In this document: in pieces, positions 6,201 to 12,279 of the stretch
Layout: every line of letters starts with the position of its first letter
Position numbering within the stretch: position 1 is the stretch's first letter
NCBI GenBank assembly: GCA_002392835.1
Contig: DGHX01000157.1
Span: 1,019-13,297 of the forward strand
Reading direction: 5' to 3'
DNA: 12,279 nucleotides
Source: Prevotella sp. UBA3837
GTDB lineage: Bacteria > Bacteroidota > Bacteroidia > Bacteroidales > Bacteroidaceae
The notes under the pieces: model-generated
What the model was told of the DNA's origin: nothing
Databases searched by the model: none
Seen by the model: the letters and a program-made list of their open reading frames with translations, nothing else
Program-made: the position numbers and the translations under genes

Positions 6201-7768
6201 ACAACAGCTACACCGGCGGCAACCGCCTGTCGGGCGGAACGGTCGTCGTCAACCAGCTGGCCAACCAGTATCAGGCCAAGGGCAACCTGGGCGGCGTCAT
6301 CACCAATGCTGCCAACTTCATCATGGAGAACGGCGCCGAGCTGCGCAACACGGCCAACGTGAACAACGGGTCGGCCATACGCTTTGAAGGCGAGGAGGGC
6401 GGCATCATCAACACCATGGCAGCCTTCGTCGTCAGCCGCTCCATGTCGGGCACACAGATGACAAAGAAGGGAGCCGGCACCATGCAGCTCACCGTTTCGA
6501 ACTCACAGCTCAGCCGCATGGTCATCGCCGGCGGAACAGTGCAGTGCGTGGGCGATGTGTCAACCCCGGCCAAGACAGTGGAATTCCAGGGCGGCACGCT
6601 GAACACATCGCGAGGCACCAGCCACGCCATTGATGTGGCCAAGAACAAGACGGGCACGCTGAACACCGTGAACGACGCCACCTACAGCAACACCATCAGC
6701 GGCGAGGGCACACTCACCATATCGTGCCCCGTGCGCAGCGGCGGCAGCGGCAGCAGCAAGTGGTACGCCACACGCACCAGGCTGCAGCTGAAGTTTGCTG
6801 GCTTCAAGGGCACGCTCAAGCCCACCAGCAACGGCGACCCCAGCGGACGCTTTACCCTCGACACCAGCACCGGCATGCCCGACGGTATCATGAACATTGC
6901 AGCAGGAGTGCTGGTGCAGAACACCGGCAAGACCTTCCGCATAGGACGTCTGCAAGGCTCGGGCAGCCTGGGCGGCAACAGCGACTTCGGCAGCGGTACC
7001 TCGGGCACCAACACCTGGCAGATAGGCAACGACGACAACTGGAGCTTCAGCGGAAAGGTGACCGCCAACGCCATACTGACCAAGGTGGGCAGCGGCAAGG
7101 TAACCTGGAACGGTGCCAATGACAACACCGGCGCCACGAACGTCAACGAGGGCGAGCTGCAGCTGTCGAGCAGCTCCATGCTCGGCACCGGAGCGCTGAC
7201 CGTGGGCACGGAGGGCACCCTCTCGGGCACTAACAAGCAGAGCACGCCGCTGAACAACTCGTCGGTGACCATTCGCGGCACGTTGCGCCCCGGCACCACC
7301 GCCACATCGACTACCGGAACGCTGTACTTCAACAACAAGAACCTCACCCTGGGCACCACCGGCACCCTGGCCATCAACGCATCGCGCTGCGCCACCGACA
7401 ACGCCACAGGATGCACCACCATCAGCGGCGTGAAGACCCTGACGCTGAACGGAACCATACGCGTCACGACATCGGCAACACACCAGCTGCAGGTGGGCGA
7501 CAGCATACGCATCTTCACAGCCACCACCGTCAGCGGTACACCGCAGTTCGAGATGGTGGGCGACGTGGAGTGGGACACCAGCCGCATCAGCGAGGGCATG
7601 CTCTTCGTGAAGGCCGTCGGCGCCGGAATTGCTGACATCGTGAGCCCCCTCAAGCCCCGCAACATCTACGACATGAACGGACGCCTGGTGCGCCCGGCAG
7701 CCGTCAGCACCGAGGGACTGCCCGCAGGCATCTACATCTGCGAGGGCCGCAAGTTCGTGGTGAGGTAA
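3224..7768 (+). CDS. Secreted rhamnogalacturonan lyase, family PL11, with long autotransporter-type repeat tail
   Basis: This 1514-residue exported enzyme should cleave the rhamnogalacturonan-I backbone of pectin by beta-elimination. Residues 1-20 are a signal peptide (MKKIVLTLVAAACCLSSSAQ). Residues about 25-110 form the beta-sandwich that opens PL11 enzymes, and about 115-630 form the propeller-type catalytic module. Its landmarks are DVTGDG (143-148), DWDEDGK (from 207), HGDAQHCSDLDPYR (from 404), NFRIYWDGD (from 498) and YNQPPHPSF (604-612). Several Asp-rich loops look like calcium sites. This module alone matches the size of ordinary PL11 enzymes (about 600-620 residues). Residues about 690-1460 are Gly/Thr/Asn/Ser-rich, with beta-strand repeats annotated separately. 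The tail NIYDMNGRLV...GIYICEGRKFVVR (about 1480-1514) resembles a type IX secretion or Prevotella C-terminal sorting tail. The ATG at 3224 is chosen because it starts the signal peptide; an upstream frame to 3146 crosses the promoter. The gene leads the operon, and GH3 follows after 41 nt. PL11 is confident; secretion route and repeat role are inferred. Confidence 0.9.
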   Translation: MKKIVLTLVAAACCLSSSAQRHTDVLDRGLVAVPSGQGNFVSWRIFGEEYYDTEYNLYRNGVKLNQTPLKVSNYTDTGGSSSSKYQVAAVVRGVEQEKSGEVTRWTQNDGSNYYLPVNMQPVTNRSGAIVTGNYIINDVSLGDVTGDGISEFFVKRNYTAGVNASGNTTNFHHYECYNIKGERLWWIDLGPNMMAGPDEQWDLVAFDWDEDGKAECVMRGADNMIIHTATGKTINIGKMNYYAPRDEYTHQGNEYLLYLNGETGEPYAWDGKDNWTPQAYPLPRFESGESDYATAWGAADTGHRSCKHYFGAPCLDGRHHSIFLGRGCYTRHKMCALDVNPTTHELTQRWRWDNNGGWSDPWFGNGFHNFAIADTDWDGRDEIVFGSMIIDDNGKGLCTTGLGHGDAQHCSDLDPYRHGQEQFTCNEDEPACTFYNATTGQIYYRWQSNSDDGRALCANFSNEYPGSMGRSTQTGMVSCTADKVVGELGDYIAWNDLNFRIYWDGDLLDEVLNSPGTEREAVVIKPGSGRIFQTTGCKMNNDSKNNPSAQGDIMGDWREEIVVRSSDNSQLRIYTTTAATKHRIYTLWHDHQYRNAMVWQCVGYNQPPHPSFFLGELEGITMTPPPLTMTGRREVANGGTIGSSMNNEHVIVCEPNDTKITVEEGTSPWVATFNVPSWVQGTNSSQLNGKAAINRQYYTCTVEGGAFSGSMHLAKQGDGTLVLPAVEQHYTGETNVWAGTLSFDGKLLQSPLWLNRFAQLSSNGGQFQSISMSYDSKLLPGGDQRGTITADSLALGFGARVVFDLYNDGLQADQLNLRAMSIETKSWQYGPEYLQPVFEFRSHGAEGEETATGRYLIGTVSNIDGDIDDIITTGLGNKLKTTLKAEDGKLYLDVESTRQPASILWTGAASGFWNLADDANFTIDGQSDFFVSGDNVVFDDSAEKTTVSLKGDLEPDTAMVNSSKGYTFTGNGHLVGNAVLVKQGTGMLTIRTDNSYTGGNRLSGGTVVVNQLANQYQAKGNLGGVITNAANFIMENGAELRNTANVNNGSAIRFEGEEGGIINTMAAFVVSRSMSGTQMTKKGAGTMQLTVSNSQLSRMVIAGGTVQCVGDVSTPAKTVEFQGGTLNTSRGTSHAIDVAKNKTGTLNTVNDATYSNTISGEGTLTISCPVRSGGSGSSKWYATRTRLQLKFAGFKGTLKPTSNGDPSGRFTLDTSTGMPDGIMNIAAGVLVQNTGKTFRIGRLQGSGSLGGNSDFGSGTSGTNTWQIGNDDNWSFSGKVTANAILTKVGSGKVTWNGANDNTGATNVNEGELQLSSSSMLGTGALTVGTEGTLSGTNKQSTPLNNSSVTIRGTLRPGTTATSTTGTLYFNNKNLTLGTTGTLAINASRCATDNATGCTTISGVKTLTLNGTIRVTTSATHQLQVGDSIRIFTATTVSGTPQFEMVGDVEWDTSRISEGMLFVKAVGAGIADIVSPLKPRNIYDMNGRLVRPAAVSTEGLPAGIYICEGRKFVVR
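5360..7177 (+). repeat. Autotransporter-associated beta-strand repeats inside the lyase gene
   Basis: Four degenerate protein repeats of about 33 residues share the pattern [LM]xKxGxGx[LMV]xL...TGxTxVxxGTLxL. They occupy residues 713-746 (LAKQGDGTLVL), 980-1012 (LVKQGTGMLTI, then YTGGNRLSGGTVVVN), 1078-1110 (MTKKGAGTMQL) and 1285-1318 (LTKVGSGKVTW, then NTGATNVNEGELQL). A linked segment at 905-941 (WTGAASGFWN...GDNVVFDDS) is the form usually found beside such repeats. The repeats are divergent at DNA level, so this is an old array of protein repeats. The pattern matches the passenger-associated family (TIGR02601 type) from memory. Confidence 0.7.
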
Positions 7769-7809
7769 CAGTGCAACAATAAGTGCCAAGACTTAGCTAT
7801 CAACAACCA

Positions 7810-10086
7810 ATGAAAAGCAGAACAATCATACTATCAATAGCCATGACGGCTGCCCTGGGCGCAACAGCCCAGCGGCAGCCGTCGCAGCTGCCCTACCAGG
7901 ATGCCAACCTGAGCGTGGAGCAGCGCGTAGACGACCTGCTGGGCCGTCTCACACTCGAGGAGAAGGTGAGCCTGATGATGAACTCCTCGCCAGCCATCAA
8001 GCGGCTCGGCATACCACAGACCGACTGGTGGAGCGAGGCACTGCACGGCGTGGGACGCAACGGGCTGAGCACCGTCTTCCCATCCTGCATAGGCATGGCC
8101 TGCTCATTCAACGAGGAGCTGGTGGAGCGCATCTTCACAGCCGTCAGCGACGAGGCACGCGCCAAGAACACACAGCAGCGACGGCAGGGAAAGGCCGTGA
8201 AGCGATACCAGGGACTGTCGTTCTGGACTCCCAACATCAACATCTTCCGTGACCCACGCTGGGGACGCGGACAGGAGACCTACGGCGAGGACCCCCTGCT
8301 GACGGCACAGATGGGACTGCGCGTGGTGAAGGGGCTGCAGGGCATCACCCGCCCCGACGCCAACCACAAGTACTTCAAGCTACTGGCCTGCGCCAAGCAC
8401 TTCGCCGTGCACAGCGGACCGGAGAGCACGCGCCACACCATGAACATTGACCAGCTGGCACCACGCGACCTCTGGGAGACCTATCTGCCTGCCTTCAAGC
8501 GGCTGGTGCAGGAGGGCAACGTCCAGGAGGTGATGTGCGCCTACCAGCGCTTCGAGGGCGACCCCTGCTGCGGCTCGAACCGCCTGCTGCAGCAAATCCT
8601 GCGCGACGAGTGGGGCTTCGACGGACTGGTGGTGAGCGACTGCGGAGCCATCAACGACTTCTGGCAGGAGGGACGCCACGGCGTGTCGGCCGACGTAGAG
8701 GCCGCCTCGGCCAAGGGCGCGCTCAGCGGCACCGACGTGGAGTGCGGCGGCAACTACCGCAACCTGCCCGAGGCCATACGGCGAGGCGACATCAAGGAGG
8801 CCGACCTCGACGTGAACGTGCGACGCCTGCTGCGCGGACGATTCCTGCTGGGAGAGTTCGACGATGACAGCCAGGTGGCGTGGACAAGCATACCCGACAG
8901 CGTCATAGCATCGCAGACCCACAAGCAGCTGGCACGCCAGATGGGGCGCGAGCAGATGGTGCTGCTGCAGAACCGCGACAACCTGCTGCCGCTGAGCAAG
9001 GACGACGCCAGCCGCATCATGGTCATGGGCCCCAACGCCAACGACCCCACCATGCTCTGGGGCATCTACTTCGGGCAGCCCTCGCACACCGTCACGCCCC
9101 TCGAGGGCATACAGGCGAAGATAGGCCAGGTGGCCTACGCCCCCGCCTGCGGCATCACCACCATGACTGCCGAGCAGTACGAGGCCGCCGGACAGACCGA
9201 GGATGCCCACGGCAGCACCACCCTGCAGCTGCGCAAGACGGGCGAGAAGACATACACCACCGACGAGGTGCTCGGCCTGGCTCAGGACAAGGACATCATC
9301 ATCTTCGTGGGAGGCATATCGCCGAACCTGGAGAAGGAACAGGCCCGCGTCAGCGTAGAGGGCTTCGACGGCGGCGACCGCACCACCATCGAGATGTCTC
9401 GCGTGCAGCGAGAGCTGCTCGGCGCCCTGCACCAGGCCGGCAAGAAAGTGGTGCTGGTGTGCTGCAGCGGTTCGGCCATCGCACTGGAGCCTGAGCAGCA
9501 GAGCTGCGATGCCATCATCGAGGCATGGTATGCCGGCGAGCAGGGAGGCCACGCACTGGCCGACGTGCTCTTCGGCGACTACAACCCCTCGGGGAAGCTG
9601 GCCGTCACCTTCTACAAGAACGACACGCAGCTGCCACCCTTCGACGACTACGCCATGACAACGGGCCAGGGACGCACCTACCGCTACTTCCGCGGAGAGC
9701 CCCTCTACCCCTTCGGCTACGGACTGAGCTACACCTCTTTTAATATAGGCAAGCCCAAGGCCGTGCAGAGCAGCGACGGCCAGACGGTGAGCGTGACCGT
9801 TGACGTGAAGAACACCGGACGCATGGCCGGCACCGAGGTGGTGCAGGTGTACATGCGCCGCACCGCCGACGCCGAGGGGCCGCTGAAGACCCTCTGCGGC
9901 TACCAGCGCGTCAGCCTGGAGCCGGGACAGGGCAGCCGCATCACCATCGACATGCCCCGCCAGCGCTTCGAGTGCTGGGACGCACAGACCAACACCATGC
10001 GCGTCATGCCCGGTGAATACGAGCTGTACGCCGGAGCGTCGAGCGCCATGAAAGACCTGAAGAAAATTAACTTTAAACTTTTCTAA
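7810..10086 (+). CDS. Exported glycoside hydrolase family 3 (beta-xylosidase/beta-glucosidase type)
   Basis: The 758-residue exo-glycosidase would remove terminal beta-linked sugars from the non-reducing end of oligosaccharides, probably in the periplasm. Residues 1-21 (MKSRTIILSIAMTAALGATAQ) are a signal peptide. The N-terminal GH3 barrel shows DPRWGRGQETYGEDP (from 148), KHFAVH (from 196) and GLVVSDCGA with Asp277 as the nucleophile. The C-terminal GH3 domain contains the LEKEQ...GGDRTTIEM segment, where Glu508 or Glu510 is the likely acid/base, as in xylosidase-type GH3 enzymes. A fibronectin III-like domain ends the protein (about 655-745; TVSVTVDVKNTGRMAGTEVVQVY). No PA14 insert is seen. 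The ATG at 7810 begins the signal peptide; the frame opens at 7783 but would add nine unlikely residues. The gene lies 41 nt after the lyase without a visible promoter, and the symporter follows 1 nt after its stop. Xylose specificity is inferred from the motif style and the XylE-like neighbour; glucosidase or arabinosidase activity cannot be excluded. Confidence 0.9.
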   Translation: MKSRTIILSIAMTAALGATAQRQPSQLPYQDANLSVEQRVDDLLGRLTLEEKVSLMMNSSPAIKRLGIPQTDWWSEALHGVGRNGLSTVFPSCIGMACSFNEELVERIFTAVSDEARAKNTQQRRQGKAVKRYQGLSFWTPNINIFRDPRWGRGQETYGEDPLLTAQMGLRVVKGLQGITRPDANHKYFKLLACAKHFAVHSGPESTRHTMNIDQLAPRDLWETYLPAFKRLVQEGNVQEVMCAYQRFEGDPCCGSNRLLQQILRDEWGFDGLVVSDCGAINDFWQEGRHGVSADVEAASAKGALSGTDVECGGNYRNLPEAIRRGDIKEADLDVNVRRLLRGRFLLGEFDDDSQVAWTSIPDSVIASQTHKQLARQMGREQMVLLQNRDNLLPLSKDDASRIMVMGPNANDPTMLWGIYFGQPSHTVTPLEGIQAKIGQVAYAPACGITTMTAEQYEAAGQTEDAHGSTTLQLRKTGEKTYTTDEVLGLAQDKDIIIFVGGISPNLEKEQARVSVEGFDGGDRTTIEMSRVQRELLGALHQAGKKVVLVCCSGSAIALEPEQQSCDAIIEAWYAGEQGGHALADVLFGDYNPSGKLAVTFYKNDTQLPPFDDYAMTTGQGRTYRYFRGEPLYPFGYGLSYTSFNIGKPKAVQSSDGQTVSVTVDVKNTGRMAGTEVVQVYMRRTADAEGPLKTLCGYQRVSLEPGQGSRITIDMPRQRFECWDAQTNTMRVMPGEYELYAGASSAMKDLKKINFKLF

Positions 10087-10087
10087 T

Positions 10088-11563
10088 ATGCAACAAAACG
10101 ACAAGGGTAGCCGCGGCTACCTCATTTCCATCGTCATGGTGGCCGTGCTGGGCGGTCTGCTCTTCGGCTACGACACAGCAGTCATCTCGGGAGCCGAGAA
10201 GGGACTGCAGGCCTTCTTCATGGGGGCCCAGGACTTCACCTACACCGACGGCTGGCACGGCTTCACGTCGGCATCGGCCCTCATCGGCTGCATCATCGGC
10301 TCGGCCCTGTCAGGCCTGCTGGCCACACAGCTGGGGCGCAAGAAGTCGCTCATCATCGCCGGACTGCTCTTCTTCGTGTCGGCACTGGGCAGCATGCGGC
10401 CTGAGTTCCTGTTCTTCAACTACGGTGAGCCCAGCTTCTCGCTGCTCATCATGTTCAACATCTACCGCGTCATCGGCGGCATCGGCGTCGGCCTGGCCTC
10501 CGCCATCTGCCCCATGTACATAGGCGAGGTGGCTCCCAGCAACATCCGCGGCATGCTGGTGTCGTGGAACCAGTTTGCCATCATCTTCGGACAGCTCGTC
10601 GTCTACTTCGTCAACTTCATGATCCTGGGCGAGCACACCAACCCCGTCATCGAGAGCATCGGACAGGGAGTGAACGCCATTGCCCCCGGCAGCGACCCCT
10701 GGACCATCGCCACCGGCTGGCGCTATATGTTCGGCTCTGAGGCCGTGCCCGCAGGACTCTTCGCCCTGCTCATCTGCTTCGTGCCCGAGACGCCGCGCTA
10801 CCTCGTGTCCATTGGTCAGGACCAGAAGGCCCTGGGCATCCTCTCGCGCATCAATGGCCAGCAGAAGGCCCAGCAGATTCTCTCTGAAATCAAGAACACG
10901 ATGACGGTGAAGACCGAGCGGCTGCTCAGCTACGGCTTCATGTGCATCTTCATAGGCATCATGCTCAGCGTGTTCCAGCAGGCCGTGGGCATCAACGCCG
11001 TCCTCTACTACGCCCCGCGCATCTTCGGCGACATGGGCATGACCAACCCGATGGTGATCACCGTCGTCATGGGCATCATCAACATCCTGTTCACCCTGGT
11101 GGCCATCTTCACCGTCGAGAAGCTGGGCCGCAAGCCGCTCCTCATCTGCGGCTCGCTGGGCATGGCCATCGGAGCACTGGGCGTGGCCGTCACCTTCGGC
11201 AACGAGAGCCTGGCCACCGTCACGGCCATCAGCATCATGGTCTACTCCGCATCCTTCATGTTCTCCTGGGGCCCCATCTGCTGGGTGCTCATCGCCGAGA
11301 TCTTCCCCAACACCATCCGCGGTGCAGCAGTGGCCATCGCCGTGGCCTTCCAGTGGATCTTCAACTTCATCGTCAGCAGCACCTTCGTGCCCATGTTCAA
11401 CATGCACCTCACCGAGGGCGACCACTTCGGCCACTGGTTCACCTACGGCCTCTACGGCATCATCTGCGTCGTGGCTGCCGTCTTCGTGTGGAAGCTGGTG
11501 CCCGAGACGAAGGGCAAGACGCTGGAGGACATGACCAACCTGTGGAAGAACCGCAGGAAGTGA
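10088..11563 (+). CDS. xylE: XylE-like sugar:proton symporter (MFS sugar porter family)
   Basis: The 491-residue inner-membrane transporter would import a monosaccharide, most likely D-xylose, with a proton. It has twelve hydrophobic segments and all the sugar porter signatures: GGLLFGYDTAVISG (from 22), GRKK after TM2, RVIGGIGVG...YIGEVAP (from 127), PETPRYL (from 233), QQAVGINAVLYYAP (from 297), EKLGRKPL and VPETKGKTLE (from 471). The QQ pair at 297-298 and the WGPICWVLIAEIFPN segment match residues that bind xylose in Escherichia coli XylE, which is also 491 residues long. Its ATG follows the GH3 stop by one base, strong evidence of one transcript and probably coupled translation. Glucose or arabinose transport is possible, since sugar porters with these motifs vary in specificity. 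Confidence 0.9.
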   Translation: MQQNDKGSRGYLISIVMVAVLGGLLFGYDTAVISGAEKGLQAFFMGAQDFTYTDGWHGFTSASALIGCIIGSALSGLLATQLGRKKSLIIAGLLFFVSALGSMRPEFLFFNYGEPSFSLLIMFNIYRVIGGIGVGLASAICPMYIGEVAPSNIRGMLVSWNQFAIIFGQLVVYFVNFMILGEHTNPVIESIGQGVNAIAPGSDPWTIATGWRYMFGSEAVPAGLFALLICFVPETPRYLVSIGQDQKALGILSRINGQQKAQQILSEIKNTMTVKTERLLSYGFMCIFIGIMLSVFQQAVGINAVLYYAPRIFGDMGMTNPMVITVVMGIINILFTLVAIFTVEKLGRKPLLICGSLGMAIGALGVAVTFGNESLATVTAISIMVYSASFMFSWGPICWVLIAEIFPNTIRGAAVAIAVAFQWIFNFIVSSTFVPMFNMHLTEGDHFGHWFTYGLYGIICVVAAVFVWKLVPETKGKTLEDMTNLWKNRRK

Positions 11564-11598
11564 TGAGTGATAACTGAAAAGTAATGACTGAAAAGAAG
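11561..11598 (+). other. Symporter/copA junction with imperfect 14-nt duplication and four-codon mini-ORF
   Basis: The symporter stop TGA overlaps an ATG at 11563 that opens a four-codon reading frame (MSDN, stop at 11575-11577). Two adjacent 14-nt units, 11571-11584 and 11585-11598, match at 11 of 14 positions and share ACTGAAAAG. The second unit supplies the first codons of copA after its ATG. This looks like a small local duplication; a function in translation coupling is only a possibility. Confidence 0.4.
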
Positions 11599-12279
11599 AC
11601 TGTGGCCGTGCTGGGCATGATGTGTGCCGCCTGCGCAGCCAATGTAGAACGCAAGCTCAACGCCCTCGACGGCGTTGAGTTTGCGCATGTAAGCCTACCC
11701 ACGCGCACCGTGACAGTGGGCTACGACGGTGCCCGCGTGGGCCTGGAACAGATGAAAGCCGCCCTCGACGGCATTGGCTACGACATGGTCATTGAGGAGG
11801 ACCGCAACGTAGAGGCCATCGAACGTCAGGCCCTGTCGCTGCTGCGCCGCCGCGTAGCGTTGTCGTGGCTCTTCGCCCTGCTCGTCATGAGCATCAGCAT
11901 GGGTTGGATCAGCATGCAGCGCGACGCCGCCAACCAGACGTGCCTCCTGCTGGCGCTGGCCAACCTGGTGTACTGCGGCCGGCAGTTCTTCACCACGGCC
12001 TGGAGGCAGCTCTGCCATGCATCGGCCAGCATGGACACGCTGGTGGCGCTCAGCACGGCCGTCTCCTTCCTCTTCAGCACTTACAACACCTTCTGGGGAG
12101 AGCAGACGTGGGGAGCACGCGGCATAGAGTGGCACACCTATTTCGATGCCTCGGTGATGATCATCACCTTCGTGCTCACCGGACGGCTCATGGAGGAGCA
12201 TGCCAAGCAGGGCACGGCATCGAGCATTCGCGCCCTGATGGGCCTGCAGCCCAAGACCGCCCACCTGGTGAGTGGAGAG
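11584..12279 (+). CDS. copA: Copper-translocating P1B-type ATPase, N-terminal part (runs off the window)
   Basis: An open frame of 232 codons continues past the window end. It encodes the start of an inner-membrane heavy-metal pump that exports Cu(I) using ATP. Residues 5-70 are one metal-binding HMA domain with GMMCAAC (11-17), whose two cysteines would bind copper. Hydrophobic segments follow at about 91-109, 118-138, 151-170 and 186-203. SASMDTLVALST (147-158) and YFDASVMIITFVLTGRLMEEHAK (187-208) are the conserved P1B membrane signatures, and TASSIRALMGLQPKTA (211-226) begins the actuator domain. The phosphorylation motif DKTG and the membrane CPC motif lie beyond the window, so copper rather than another soft metal is inferred from the HMA and membrane signatures. 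It begins 20 nt after the symporter stop, with no promoter seen between, so it is probably transcribed with it. Its start is supported by the position of the HMA domain right after Met1. Confidence 0.9.
   Translation, partial: MTEKKTVAVLGMMCAACAANVERKLNALDGVEFAHVSLPTRTVTVGYDGARVGLEQMKAALDGIGYDMVIEEDRNVEAIERQALSLLRRRVALSWLFALLVMSISMGWISMQRDAANQTCLLLALANLVYCGRQFFTTAWRQLCHASASMDTLVALSTAVSFLFSTYNTFWGEQTWGARGIEWHTYFDASVMIITFVLTGRLMEEHAKQGTASSIRALMGLQPKTAHLVSGE

Noticed and set aside
8380..10104. A 574-codon minus-strand open frame opposite the GH3 gene, with similar ones at 6560-7789 and 10310-11434
   Set aside because: These have the same composition bias as the other antisense frames, no motif, and lie fully inside well-supported genes.

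Overview
The window looks like a chromosomal piece from a GC-rich member of the Bacteroidales, most likely Prevotellaceae. Three things point there. Several promoters have the Bacteroidetes form (-7 TAnnTTTG, three of them exactly TACCTTTG). Start codons lack Shine-Dalgarno sequences and sit behind A-rich leaders. The large secreted enzyme ends in the short 'IYDMNGRLV...GIYICEGRKFVVR'-like tail common in Prevotella exoproteins. Codons end mostly in C or G, which creates many long antisense shadow ORFs. The genus call is an inference from these traits.

Layout. (1) 141-1938: a two-gene unit with its own promoter, encoding a maltose-type O-acetyltransferase (Maa family) and, 4 nt later, a protein related to the C-terminal half of L-fucose isomerase. 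(2) 2074-2194: a single tRNA-Glu(CTC) with its own promoter and a strong intrinsic terminator. (3) 2239-3060, minus strand: a type II pantothenate kinase (CoaW) for coenzyme A synthesis. (4) 3224-12279, plus strand: a close-packed run transcribed divergently from coaW. It holds a 1514-residue secreted family 11 rhamnogalacturonan lyase with a long autotransporter-like repeat tail, a family 3 glycosidase of the beta-xylosidase/beta-glucosidase type, a XylE-like sugar:proton symporter, and the first 232 codons of a copper-type P1B-ATPase that runs off the window.

How the genes fit together. The lyase would cut the rhamnogalacturonan backbone of pectin at or outside the cell surface. The exported GH3 would trim oligosaccharides in the periplasm, and the symporter would bring the released monosaccharide, plausibly xylose, into the cytoplasm. 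No SusC/SusD pair, regulator or sugar-catabolic enzyme lies in the window, so this is a small carbohydrate cluster rather than a full polysaccharide utilisation locus. The copper ATPase shares the run by position only.

The most unusual item is the lyase. Its catalytic module ends near residue 630, and the next roughly 850 residues contain repeats of the autotransporter-associated beta-strand type without an autotransporter barrel. The second point worth checking is the coaW/lyase intergenic region, where two Bacteroidetes-type promoters stand back to back with adjoining -33 elements. I saw no insertion sequence, CRISPR array, prophage gene or integrase.
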